Assembly (NCBI GenBank): GCA_016215625.1 | Contig: JACRIW010000087.1 | Coordinates: 1 to 45,828, forward strand | Origin: Candidatus Eiseniibacteriota bacterium | GTDB taxonomy: Bacteria; Eisenbacteria; RBG-16-71-46 | Direction: 5' to 3' | Length of the DNA: 45,828 bases | Part shown: positions 23,259-31,791 of the stretch, one piece after another | How positions within the stretch are numbered: position 1 is the first letter of the stretch | How the letters are laid out: every line of letters begins with the position of its first letter | Translations under genes and position numbers: made by a program | The notes under the pieces: model-generated | The model's database searches: none | The model's input: only the letters and a program-made list of their open reading frames with translations | What the model was told of the DNA's origin: nothing

Positions 23259-24791
23259 ATGACTCTTCCCGCAAGGATGCGATGCACCGCCGCGGCGTTC
23301 GTGCTCGTCCTGGCCGCGGCCGGTTGCGCGCCGAAGAGCGCGCCTCCCGCCACGATCGTCCGGTCCTGGTTCGCCGGCCACGCGCAGCCCGCGTTCGATC
23401 CCGACGGCCCTCCGGACGCGCTTCGCTGGGCGCTCGAGCGTGCGCTCTCGCGCGGGCTCGTCGAGCTCGACACCACGGGCGTGCCGCGGCCGGCCGCCGC
23501 GGAGTCGTACGCATGGTCGGACGATTCGCTCGCGCTGACGTTCCGGCTGCGCGCGGACCTGCGCTACACCGACGGCACGCCGGTCACGAGCGCGGACTTC
23601 GCCGCCGCGCTCACGGCGGGGCTCGCGCGCACCGACCACGCCTCGCGCGAGTGGCTGCTCGCCGCGGTCACGGGCCTCGACAAGGTCCGCGCGGGCCGGC
23701 CGATTCCCCGGCTCGGCATCGAGACGCCCGAGCCCGCCACGCTCGTGCTGCGGCTCTCGCGGCGCGATCCGCGGCTGCTCGAACGCCTCGCGCTGCCGGG
23801 CGTCGCGACGCCGTGGCGCGCACGCACCGGAACGTGGGCCGAGGCCGTGGGGCTCGGGCCGTACCGCGTCGCCGCCGCCGAGGGCGACCGCGTGCTCGTG
23901 TTCGTGCGCGCCGACTCGCTCGCGCCCGCGCGCGCGCTCGCCGACACGCTGCGCGTGCGCTTCGGCTCCGGCGCCCCGCGCGTCCGCACGCCGTTGCGCG
24001 CGGGCGAGGCCGACCTCGTGTGGCCGCTGCCTCCGGCGTTGCTCGAGCAGCCGTTGCCCGCGGGCTACGCCGCGCGCAGCCGCGCCGCCTCGCCCGTGCG
24101 CCGGCTGCTGCTGCTGTTCCGCGCCGACATGCCCCCGACCACGAAGCTGCCGGCGCGGCACGCGCTCGCGCACGCGACCTCGCGCGCGGACCTCGTCGAG
24201 GCGCTCGGACCGGCGGGGCAGGAGAGCGCGACGTGGCTGCCCGGCGGCGGGCCGTTCGAGTTCCCCCGCTTCGACGAGGACGAAATGCGTGCCTGGCTCG
24301 CTCGCGGGAAGCTCGGCGCGAGCTTTCACGTGGTGCTCGCCTACGACGCCGACGGCACGGGCGCCGCGGTCGCGCGTGCGCTCCAGGGCACGTGGGCGCG
24401 GGTGGGGCTGTACGCCGAGATGCGCCCGCTGCGCGGGGCCGCCGCCGCCGCGCAGCCGCTCCTGAGCGCCGCCGCCCACGCCCAGCTCGTCGAGGAGCAG
24501 GCATTGCTCACGGGGCCCGAGGCCGAACTGGCCGGGCTCGTGATGCCCGTTCGCGGGCCCGCCGTGGGCTCGTTCCGCAGCGGCTGGCGTACGCGCGAGT
24601 TCGACCCGTGGGTCGCCCGCACGGACGCGGCCGTCCCGCTGGACGCGGTCCGGGCCCAGGCCCGGCTCTCCGAGGAGCGCCTCGCCCTGCCGATCGCCCT
24701 GCTGCCCTGGCAGTGGGTCGAACGGAACACCGGCGAAATTGCGCGATTTCACCCGAGGTTCGGTCCGGAATGGGCCGCGGACCGAGATTGA
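23259..24791 (+). CDS. Oligopeptide/dipeptide-type ABC substrate-binding lipoprotein (SBP family 5)
   Basis: 510 residues from an ATG with a signal peptide and lipobox AAGC (Cys23). The order of elements fits family 5 binding proteins: an early LSRGLVELD with AAESYAWSDDSLALTFRLRADLRYTDG split over the first 100 residues, DGTPVTSADFAAAL, a central VGLGPYRVA, and a late RHALAHATSRADLVEAL that corresponds to the usual RxAxxxAIDR segment. Such proteins bind peptides, but also nickel, haem or oligosaccharides. No permease or ATPase gene is adjacent, so it is an orphan binder in this window. It is divergent from the helicase-nuclease gene. Confidence 0.8.
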   Translation: MTLPARMRCTAAAFVLVLAAAGCAPKSAPPATIVRSWFAGHAQPAFDPDGPPDALRWALERALSRGLVELDTTGVPRPAAAESYAWSDDSLALTFRLRADLRYTDGTPVTSADFAAALTAGLARTDHASREWLLAAVTGLDKVRAGRPIPRLGIETPEPATLVLRLSRRDPRLLERLALPGVATPWRARTGTWAEAVGLGPYRVAAAEGDRVLVFVRADSLAPARALADTLRVRFGSGAPRVRTPLRAGEADLVWPLPPALLEQPLPAGYAARSRAASPVRRLLLLFRADMPPTTKLPARHALAHATSRADLVEALGPAGQESATWLPGGGPFEFPRFDEDEMRAWLARGKLGASFHVVLAYDADGTGAAVARALQGTWARVGLYAEMRPLRGAAAAAQPLLSAAAHAQLVEEQALLTGPEAELAGLVMPVRGPAVGSFRSGWRTREFDPWVARTDAAVPLDAVRAQARLSEERLALPIALLPWQWVERNTGEIARFHPRFGPEWAADRD

Positions 24792-24813
24792 GCGCCTTCC
24801 GTGAGGGAAGTCG

Positions 24814-24843
24814 TTGACCCTGCCTCCGGCGCTTTCATATCGT
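24814..24843 (+). promoter_or_regulatory. Predicted sigma70-type promoter of the gingipain-like protease gene
   Basis: TTGACC (24814-24819), 18 nt, TATCGT (24838-24843). It lies just after the stop of the upstream gene and would yield a leader of about 130 nt. Confidence 0.5.
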
Positions 24844-24983
24844 TGAGTGTCGTAGAGGCCGGTCACCACATCATTCGCCCGACACCCTGACGCGCCGCCG
24901 TGCGCCATTCCGGCCTTCGGCACGAGGATCGGGCTTGCCCGTTCGTCCCAGTTCCGTCTTCGACCTTGGGAGAATCCTCGTCC

Positions 24984-27900
24984 ATGCGCCTTCGCCCGCC
25001 CGCTTTGCTCGCCGGAGCCCTGATGCTGCTCGCCACGGCGGCGCACTCGGCCACCCTCGAGCGCGAGTTCCGCTTCGACGCCAGTCGGGTGAAGCTCGTG
25101 CAGCGTGATGGATACACCCTCGTCGAAGCGACCGGTGGCATGCCCGAGTTCCGGATCGGGCGCCCCGACCTGCCGTGGCTGGCCGAGCGCGTCGACCTCG
25201 CGCCGGGCACGCGCGTGACGGGCGTCGAACTCGTGAGCGTCGAGACCGCGCCGCTCGGCGTCGTGCGCACGATGGCGAGCGCCGAAGTGACGCATCCCGG
25301 TCTCGGCGAGACCGAGCGCACGCGGCCCGACGCACGCTTCTACCAGTCCACGAACGCGCAGCCCGAGGAACTCGTCGCCCTCGGCGCGCAGGGCGACCAG
25401 CGCGGGCGGCGCAGCGCCTGGCTGCGCATCGCGGCGGCGCGCTGGAATCCGCAGTCCGGCGTCGTCGAGCGAGTGAGCGGCGTGCGCGTGCGACTCACGG
25501 TCGAGGAGGGCACACCCACCGACCTGCCGCGCGAGCGCATCGTGCGCGAGTGGGAAGAGGGCGCACTGCCCAGCGGCGTGCCGCTCCGCACGCTCGGCTC
25601 GGCGCTCGTCTCCATGTGGGACGGCGACGGCAGCGCGGGCGGCGCCGGTGCGGTGGGCGAGGCGCAGCCGTTCCGCCCGCAGCAGGTCCCGTCCGTGCTC
25701 GGCAGCCCCGTCGAGTACGTGATCGTGACGAACGACGCGCTCGCGTCCACGTTCCAGCAGCTCGCCGACTGGAAGACGCAGTCCGGCGTGCCGGCCGTCG
25801 TGCGCACGACGAGCTTCATCCGCGCGCAGTACCCGAGCGCCGCGGACGACGCCGAGCGCATCCGGCTCTTCCTGCGCGACGCGTATTCGCGCTGGGGCAC
25901 GAAGTGGGTGCTGCTCGGGGGCGACACGGACATCATCCCCGTGCGCCAGGCGTACACGACCTTCTACGGCAGCGAGTACATCGCCGCCGACATCTACTAC
26001 AGCTGCCTCGACGGCAACTGGAACGCCGACGGCGACAGCCTCTACGGCGAGGGCTACACGGACGCGTCGGACCAGGGCGACTACGCCGACCTGATGCCCG
26101 AGGTGTACGTCGGCCGCGCGCCGGTCACGACCGTGACCGAGGCGCAGAACTTCGTGAACAAGACGCTGCAGTACGAGCGCACGCCGTCCTCGAACTACCT
26201 GCACCGCTGGTTGTTCTTCGCCGAGGTGCTCTTCCCGCAGGACTGGCAGCCCGGCTGGGGCACGTCCATGGACGGCGCCGAACTGACCGAGGACCTGCTG
26301 CCGCTCACCGACCAGCTGCCGGCGCTGCACGTGACGCGCCTCTACCAGAACTACACCGATCCGCTCTGGCGTCCGGGCGCACTGCTCGAGACGCGCCAGG
26401 CCGTGATCGACTCGCTCGACTCGGGCTACGGGCTCGCGCTCCACATCGGGCACGGCTACCGCAACGTCATGGAAGTCGGCGACGCCTCGCTCACGAACGC
26501 CGACGCCATGGGGCTCGCGAACGGGAACAAACTCTTCAACCTGTACGCCATCAACTGCACGTCGAACGCGATCGACTTCCCGTGCATCGGCGAAGCGTTC
26601 CTGCTCAATCCCGGCAGTGGCGCGGTCACGAACGTCGGCTCGACGCGTTTCGACTTCCCGAGCGCCGGCCGCGTGTACCAGTACGAATACTTCCGCATGT
26701 TCATCGAGGACAGCATCGCCGCCGTCGGCGAACTGCAGGCCAAGCAGAAGCTCCCGTACGTCGCGTATTCGTTCTACGACGGCGTGAACCGCTGGACGCA
26801 GATGACGCTGCTCATGCTCGGCGATCCCGAACTGCGCATGTACCACGGCGACTTCCGCACGCTGGCCGTCGCGCATCCCGCGACGGTGGCGCTCAGCGAC
26901 ACGCAGTTCACGGTCACGGTCACCTCGGGCGGCAACCCCGTGCGCAATGCGCGCGTGACGGCCTACCGGGCCGGCGACGACTACCGCAGCGTGCTCACCG
27001 ACATCAACGGCGTCGCGGTCGTGCCGTTCCGCCCCGATTCGCTCGGCAGCTTCACGCTGACCGCGACGGCCTACAGCGCGAAGCCCTACCAGGCTTCGAT
27101 CGCGCTGACCGCTTCGGCCGCTCCCGTGCTCGTCGAGGGTACGGTCACGGTGGACGACGACAACCTCGCCGGCACGACGGGTGACGCGAACGCCATCGTG
27201 GACGCCGGCGAAGTCGTGGACCTCCTCGTCGCCGTCCGCAACCGCGGCGGCTCGACCGCGACGGCGGTGAACGTGACGCTCACCACCACGGATCCGCTCG
27301 TGTCCATCACGGTGCCCTCGGTCGCCTACGGCTCGATCGGCGCCGGCGCCCAGGTGGCGCCCGCGACCGGCTTCCGCGTGAGCTTCCCGTACACGCTCGC
27401 GGACCAGCGCGAAGTGCCCTTCACGCTCACGATCACCGAGTCCGGCGGCCGCTCGTACCACGAGACCTTCCAGCTGACCGTGCATGCGGGCGAACTCTTC
27501 ACGTTCGGCCACGGCGAGACCGAGACGCCGGGCAACTCGAACGGCCGGCCCGAAGTGGGCGAGGTCGTGAACTACACGATCCAGCTCCGCAACCTCGGCA
27601 CGGGTTATTCGCGCGGCGTCGTCGCGAAGCTGCGCAGCTACGACGGCCTCGCCACGGTCACGGACAGCGTCGCGACGTTCGGCGACGTGGCGCCGCTCAC
27701 CACCGTCACGGGCGACGCGGTCACGTTCACCCCGTCGAGCTCGGCGGCCAAGCTCGCGCTCGTGATCACCGACGCGTTCGGCGTGCGCCGCACGCAGATG
27801 CTCGACCTCTCGTACCCGGCGACGCCGACGTCGCTCGTCGGCACGGGCGCGGCCACGAGCATCGCGCTCACCTGGGCGCACCTCACGACGGCCGACCTGT

Positions 27901-29753
27901 TCGGGTACAACATCTACCGCAGCCCGTCGCAGGCCGGCACGTACACGAAGGTCAACGCCGTGCCGACCGACCGCATCTCGTACTTCCAGGATGAGAACCT
28001 CACGCCGCTGACACGCTACTACTACAAGGTCTCGGCGGTGGACTCGTCCGGCAACGAGGGCTCGCTGTCGGCGATCGCCAACGCGAGCACGAACCCGCCG
28101 CGGCACGGCATCTTCCCGGTGCCGATGGGCCGCAACACGCCCTCGTCGGTCGCGCTCGACTACATCTACTCCGCGACGCAGATGGACATCGTGGCGGGCT
28201 CGGACTACCTGTACGTCTATCACGCCGACGGCAGCGCTCCGGTGGACGCCGACGGTTCCGGCGCGACGCTGGGCGACTTCACGACGCGCGGCAGCTACTA
28301 CGCCGCCGGTCCTTCCGCGGCGCGGCTCGATCCCGCCGACGGCTTCTCGATCATCGGAGCGTCGTGGGACACGGCGGGTGTGTACGTCTTCGACACCGCT
28401 GGAAACGTGCGGCCGGGCTGGCCGGTGCTCACCGACCAGCCGGTGTGGTCGTCGGTCGCCTGCGGCGACATCGACGGCGACGGCAAGATGGAGCTCGTGT
28501 TCGGCTCGAACGGCAACAACCTGTACGCGCTGCACGAGGACGGCACCGAAGTGCGCGACGGCGACAACAATCCCGCCACGAAGGGCGTCTTCAAGGTGCT
28601 CGGCAACGGCTTCAACTACGGCACACCGGCGCTCGCGGACATCGACAACGACGGGGTCGCCGAGATCATCTACGGCAGCTTCGACGGCAAGGTGTACGCG
28701 TGGAACGCGAACGGCACGAACGTGCCCGGCTGGCCGGCGCTGCTGCCGGCGGGCACCGCGTCCATCGGCGCGGGCGGTTCGTTCACGGCCTCGGTCGCGG
28801 TCGGCTACCTCGACGGTCCCGGCGACACGTCGCCCGAGATCGTGTGCGCCGCGTCGTGCGACTCGGTGATCGTGTTCCAGGCGAACGGCGGCCGCCGTCC
28901 CGGCTTCCCGATCTGGGTGAAGTCGTCCGGCACGAGCAAGATTCCCTCGCCCGCGATCGCGGACATCAACAACGACGGCTTCAACGACATCGTCTTCCAG
29001 AGCACGAACGGCGGTCTGTACGTGTTCACCCGCAACGGTCCGGTCATTCCCGGCTTCTCGAACATGCGCTATTCGATCCTCACGAACAGCGCCTCGGAGA
29101 GCAGCCCGGTCGTCGCCGACATCAACGGCGACGGTCGCAACGACATGATCGTGGGCGACGAGTACGGCCTCGTGTCGGCGTTCTCGGGCCTGAACGGCAC
29201 GATGATGGCCGGCTTCCCGATCCAGCTCGCCGGTGAAGTCCGCGGCGCTCCGGCGGTGGCCGACATCGACAACGACGGCAAGACCGAGATCGTGATCTCG
29301 GGCTGGGACAAGAACGTCTACGTCTGGGACTACGACTTCCCGTTCCAGCCGGTCGGTGTGGCGCCGTGGCCGCAGTTCCACCACGACGCGCGCCGCACGG
29401 GCTTCTCGGGTGCGCCGCTGTTCGTGGGCGTGGGTGAGGACGGTCCGGGCGCGGGCACGGCGGTCACGTCGCTCGAGTTCGCCCCGATCGCGCCGAACCC
29501 GGCCGCGGGCAGGACGCGCATGTGGTTCGCGATCCCGTCCGACCTCGGCGGCGCGACCTACGAGATGGCGATCTACGACCTCTCGGGCCGCTGCGTGAAG
29601 CGCGTGGACAGCGGCATCGCGCGTCCGGGCCGCTTCTCGCTCGAGTGGGACCTGCGCGACGAGTCGCGCCGCGCGGTCGAGGGAGGCGTCTACTTCGCCC
29701 GCTTCACCGTCGGCGGCCGCAGCGTGACGCGCAAGATGGTCGTGCTGCAGTAA
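24984..29753 (+). CDS. Secreted gingipain-like cysteine protease (peptidase C25) with FN3, FG-GAP repeats and FlgD-like tail
   Basis: 1589 residues; the ATG follows GGGAGAA by 9 nt. Signal peptide about 1-22, then a propeptide-like region to about 240. The C25 domain spans about 244-626: it opens VEYVIVTNDAL, contains LLGGDTDIIPVR and PEVYVGRAPV, and carries the catalytic pair His490 (HIGHGYRN) and Cys525 (YAINCTSNAID). Ig-like modules follow (about 630-940), then FN3 (about 945-1040) and five DIDGDGK-type FG-GAP/integrin-like calcium sites near 1156, 1216, 1326, 1374 and 1424, compatible with a beta-propeller. Residues about 1499-1589 are a FlgD-like domain ending VTRKMVVLQ. Likely exported to the cell surface and calcium-dependent. 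Arg or Lys specificity cannot be read. It stands alone. Confidence 0.88.
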   Translation: MRLRPPALLAGALMLLATAAHSATLEREFRFDASRVKLVQRDGYTLVEATGGMPEFRIGRPDLPWLAERVDLAPGTRVTGVELVSVETAPLGVVRTMASAEVTHPGLGETERTRPDARFYQSTNAQPEELVALGAQGDQRGRRSAWLRIAAARWNPQSGVVERVSGVRVRLTVEEGTPTDLPRERIVREWEEGALPSGVPLRTLGSALVSMWDGDGSAGGAGAVGEAQPFRPQQVPSVLGSPVEYVIVTNDALASTFQQLADWKTQSGVPAVVRTTSFIRAQYPSAADDAERIRLFLRDAYSRWGTKWVLLGGDTDIIPVRQAYTTFYGSEYIAADIYYSCLDGNWNADGDSLYGEGYTDASDQGDYADLMPEVYVGRAPVTTVTEAQNFVNKTLQYERTPSSNYLHRWLFFAEVLFPQDWQPGWGTSMDGAELTEDLLPLTDQLPALHVTRLYQNYTDPLWRPGALLETRQAVIDSLDSGYGLALHIGHGYRNVMEVGDASLTNADAMGLANGNKLFNLYAINCTSNAIDFPCIGEAFLLNPGSGAVTNVGSTRFDFPSAGRVYQYEYFRMFIEDSIAAVGELQAKQKLPYVAYSFYDGVNRWTQMTLLMLGDPELRMYHGDFRTLAVAHPATVALSDTQFTVTVTSGGNPVRNARVTAYRAGDDYRSVLTDINGVAVVPFRPDSLGSFTLTATAYSAKPYQASIALTASAAPVLVEGTVTVDDDNLAGTTGDANAIVDAGEVVDLLVAVRNRGGSTATAVNVTLTTTDPLVSITVPSVAYGSIGAGAQVAPATGFRVSFPYTLADQREVPFTLTITESGGRSYHETFQLTVHAGELFTFGHGETETPGNSNGRPEVGEVVNYTIQLRNLGTGYSRGVVAKLRSYDGLATVTDSVATFGDVAPLTTVTGDAVTFTPSSSAAKLALVITDAFGVRRTQMLDLSYPATPTSLVGTGAATSIALTWAHLTTADLFGYNIYRSPSQAGTYTKVNAVPTDRISYFQDENLTPLTRYYYKVSAVDSSGNEGSLSAIANASTNPPRHGIFPVPMGRNTPSSVALDYIYSATQMDIVAGSDYLYVYHADGSAPVDADGSGATLGDFTTRGSYYAAGPSAARLDPADGFSIIGASWDTAGVYVFDTAGNVRPGWPVLTDQPVWSSVACGDIDGDGKMELVFGSNGNNLYALHEDGTEVRDGDNNPATKGVFKVLGNGFNYGTPALADIDNDGVAEIIYGSFDGKVYAWNANGTNVPGWPALLPAGTASIGAGGSFTASVAVGYLDGPGDTSPEIVCAASCDSVIVFQANGGRRPGFPIWVKSSGTSKIPSPAIADINNDGFNDIVFQSTNGGLYVFTRNGPVIPGFSNMRYSILTNSASESSPVVADINGDGRNDMIVGDEYGLVSAFSGLNGTMMAGFPIQLAGEVRGAPAVADIDNDGKTEIVISGWDKNVYVWDYDFPFQPVGVAPWPQFHHDARRTGFSGAPLFVGVGEDGPGAGTAVTSLEFAPIAPNPAAGRTRMWFAIPSDLGGATYEMAIYDLSGRCVKRVDSGIARPGRFSLEWDLRDESRRAVEGGVYFARFTVGGRSVTRKMVVLQ

Positions 29754-29755
29754 CG

Positions 29756-30787
29756 CTACGAAGCATCCGGTTCACGCGCGTGGCCACCCTCCGGGGTGGC
29801 CGCGGGCGTTTCGGGCTCGGGCCTCGTCGCGGGCCCTGCGGGCTCGGCCGGCTGCGCCGGCTTCGCCGGCTTCGCCGCCGCCAGTACCGCCGGGGCGAGC
29901 CGGCCTTCGCGCTTGCGCTCCTGGCGCACGCCGAAGAGCGCCTTGTGCTCGAGCCTCGCACGCTGCTGGCGGTAGAAGTCCTGCAGGAACTCGAGCTCGC
30001 GCGACTCCGGTACCCACTCGCTCCAGCCGATCTTCGTGCGGATGCGTTCGCCCACGCCGCGCAGCACCGGACCGTTGTTCTCGGTCTCGGCGGCGCGCAG
30101 CAGCCGCTCGAGCACCTGGAGCTGCTCGATGCCGTACAGGTCGAGCTGCTCCAGCGTGAAGACGTGTCCGCGCGGCCCGGCGGCCCCCGTCGCGGCCGCG
30201 GGCGCGGGCGCGGCGTCCGCGACGTCGGGCAGCAGCGTGACGCGCGGGGCGCGCACGACCAGCGTGCCGCCGAGCATGTCGCCGAGCCGCAGGTGATCGC
30301 GGTTGAAGAGCGGCAGCAGGCCGCCCGCGAGCAGCCACCCGAGCCCGAGCAGCGCGGCCCAGCCGGGAAGCCCCGGCAGGAGCGCGCCGGGCGCGAACAG
30401 CGACAGGAAGGGCAGGAACACTTCGAAGTCGCGCGTGAGGTTGCGCGCGATCACGGCCTCGGCGGACAGCGCGCCGCCGTCGCGCGACACCACGCGCAGG
30501 TGGAACGCGTGCTTGCCGGGGGTCTTGCCGCCCCAGGCGATCTCGCAGAACGAGAAGTAGGCGTTGCGCAGCACGAAGCTCGCGAGGAGGAAGAGCGCCG
30601 CGCCGTGCCCGCCGAGTCCCAGTCCCGTGAGGCCGATCGCCACGCCGGCGAGCAGGAGCAGCAGCCCGTGCAGCAGCAGCAGGTCGAGCAGCAGCGCCAC
30701 GGCGCGCTCGCTCGGCGGCGCGAGCTCGAACGGCAGCGCCACGCCTTCCGGCGACATCACGAGGCGGACCTCAGTCTTCGAGGGCAT
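29756..30787 (-). CDS. RDD family membrane protein with long C-terminal extension
   Basis: 343 residues. The N-terminal half has an RDD-type layout: PPSERAVALLLDLLLL holds the Arg-xxx-Asp of the first helix, then WGGKTPGKHAFHLRVVSRDG is the signature loop between helices, and HLRLGDMLGGTLVV closes the domain. About four transmembrane segments lie before residue 185. The C-terminal ~150 residues are hydrophilic, with a helical part (ERIRTKIGWSEWVPE, FLQDFYRQQRARLEHK) and an Ala/Pro-rich low-complexity tail, presumably cytoplasmic. It is the last gene of the MoxR cluster and overlaps the SpoIIM-like gene by 17 nt. Its stop is only 2 nt from the convergent protease stop. Function unknown; RDD proteins are proposed transport or scaffold components. 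Confidence 0.85.
   Translation of the reverse strand: MPSKTEVRLVMSPEGVALPFELAPPSERAVALLLDLLLLHGLLLLLAGVAIGLTGLGLGGHGAALFLLASFVLRNAYFSFCEIAWGGKTPGKHAFHLRVVSRDGGALSAEAVIARNLTRDFEVFLPFLSLFAPGALLPGLPGWAALLGLGWLLAGGLLPLFNRDHLRLGDMLGGTLVVRAPRVTLLPDVADAAPAPAAATGAAGPRGHVFTLEQLDLYGIEQLQVLERLLRAAETENNGPVLRGVGERIRTKIGWSEWVPESRELEFLQDFYRQQRARLEHKALFGVRQERKREGRLAPAVLAAAKPAKPAQPAEPAGPATRPEPETPAATPEGGHAREPDAS
29782..29810 (+). terminator. Terminator-like hairpin for the protease gene inside the convergent gene
   Basis: An 8-bp stem GGCCACCC / GGGTGGCC with a TCCG tetraloop (29782-29801), followed by a short GTTT, starts 29 nt after the protease stop. It lies within the low-complexity 3' end of the RDD gene on the other strand. 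Confidence 0.4.
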
Positions 30788-31787
30788 CGTGCGCTCCCTT
30801 GCGTCCCGCGAAACCGAAGTAACCGATCCACACGAGCGTCATCGCCGCCGCCGTCGCGTAGCGCACCGGCGTCGCGTGCACGAGCTGGCGGAAGAAGCCC
30901 TCGAACAACGCCGCCACGAAGAACAGCCCGACGGCGCCGAGCACGACGAGCCCCGCCGCGCGGCCGCGGCGCGAGAGGTTCTCGAGCCGCGAGGCGCGGC
31001 CCGGGAACAGCAGGCTCGTGCCGAACACGAACCCCGAGGCGCCGCACAGGAAGGCCGCGAGCAATTCGGTGACGCCGTGCGGCAGCACCCAGCCCCAGAA
31101 CTCCGTGCCGAGTCCGCGCGAGGCGTACAGCGCCGCCATCGCGCCGAGCGAGAGCCCGTTCTGGAACAGCACGAACGCCACCGGCACTCCCGCGGCGAAG
31201 CCCACGAACAGGCACAGCATGCCCACGCGCGCATTGTTGCCGAACAGGAAGGACGCGAACGCCGCGAGCCAGTCGTTCGTGGTCTGCGCGTGCAACGCCG
31301 CACGGAGCTCCGCGTCGGAGGCTTCCGGAGTCCGGCTCCCCGCCATGGAGTTCGGCACGAAGCTGTAGAAGCGCGTCGGGTCGGCGTGCACGAGCAGCCA
31401 GCCCGTGACGAGCCCGAGCACGAAGCAACCGGCGGCGAGTGCGACGAAGCGCCACTGCGCGCGCACGAGGCGCGGCAGCCGCGTCCCGAAGAACGCCGCG
31501 AACGCGCGCAGCGGTTCGCGCCGCCCCGCGTACACGATCAGGTGCGAACGGCACGCGAGGTGGGTGAGGTACTCGAGCAGGTTCTGGTCGAGGCTGATGG
31601 CGCGCGCGACCGACAGCGAACTCGTCACCATGCGGTGCAGAGTCGGCAGGCGCCGCGCCTCGTCGTGGTCGAGGTGGCGCAGCCCGCCCTCGTCGATACG
31701 GTCGAGCAGCTCCTCGAGCTCGCGCCACGAGGCTTCGCGTTCGCGCCGGAACTGCGCCGACTTGAGAGGGAACCGTTCGGTGGCCAT
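30771..31787 (-). CDS. Stage II sporulation protein M-like (SpoIIM/DUF95) membrane protein
   Basis: 338 residues. A soluble helical N-terminus (about 1-100; WRELEELLDRI, LPTLHRMVTSSLSVAR) precedes about six transmembrane helices. The SpoIIM signature is clear: FLFGNNARVGMLCLFVGFA, then VLFQNGLSLG, and WVLPHGVTELLAAFLCG (the Pro-His-Gly...Glu motif). In Bacillus SpoIIM works with SpoIID and SpoIIP in the engulfment complex. In non-sporulating bacteria the homologue sits with MoxR, DUF58 and RDD genes, as here, and has an unknown membrane-complex role. The gene follows DUF58 by 4 nt and overlaps RDD by 17 nt. Nothing in the window suggests sporulation. Confidence 0.88.
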   Translation of the reverse strand: MATERFPLKSAQFRREREASWRELEELLDRIDEGGLRHLDHDEARRLPTLHRMVTSSLSVARAISLDQNLLEYLTHLACRSHLIVYAGRREPLRAFAAFFGTRLPRLVRAQWRFVALAAGCFVLGLVTGWLLVHADPTRFYSFVPNSMAGSRTPEASDAELRAALHAQTTNDWLAAFASFLFGNNARVGMLCLFVGFAAGVPVAFVLFQNGLSLGAMAALYASRGLGTEFWGWVLPHGVTELLAAFLCGASGFVFGTSLLFPGRASRLENLSRRGRAAGLVVLGAVGLFFVAALFEGFFRQLVHATPVRYATAAAMTLVWIGYFGFAGRKGAHDALED

Positions 31788-31791
31788 GGCG

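Noticed and set aside
13586..24791. A single importer formed by the MalE-type and the oligopeptide-type binding proteins
   Set aside because: They belong to different binding-protein families, are 8 kb apart on different strands, and only the MalE-type protein has adjacent permeases.
23163..29384. A 2073-codon open frame on the minus strand opposite the protease gene
   Set aside because: It is antisense to a gene with clear signal peptide, catalytic motifs and repeats, is rich in Arg, Val, His and Ala from GC-rich codon mirroring, and has no recognisable domain.
30771..31787. Evidence of sporulation from the SpoIIM-like gene
   Set aside because: SpoIIM-like proteins are widespread in MoxR clusters of non-sporulating diderms and no other sporulation gene is present.
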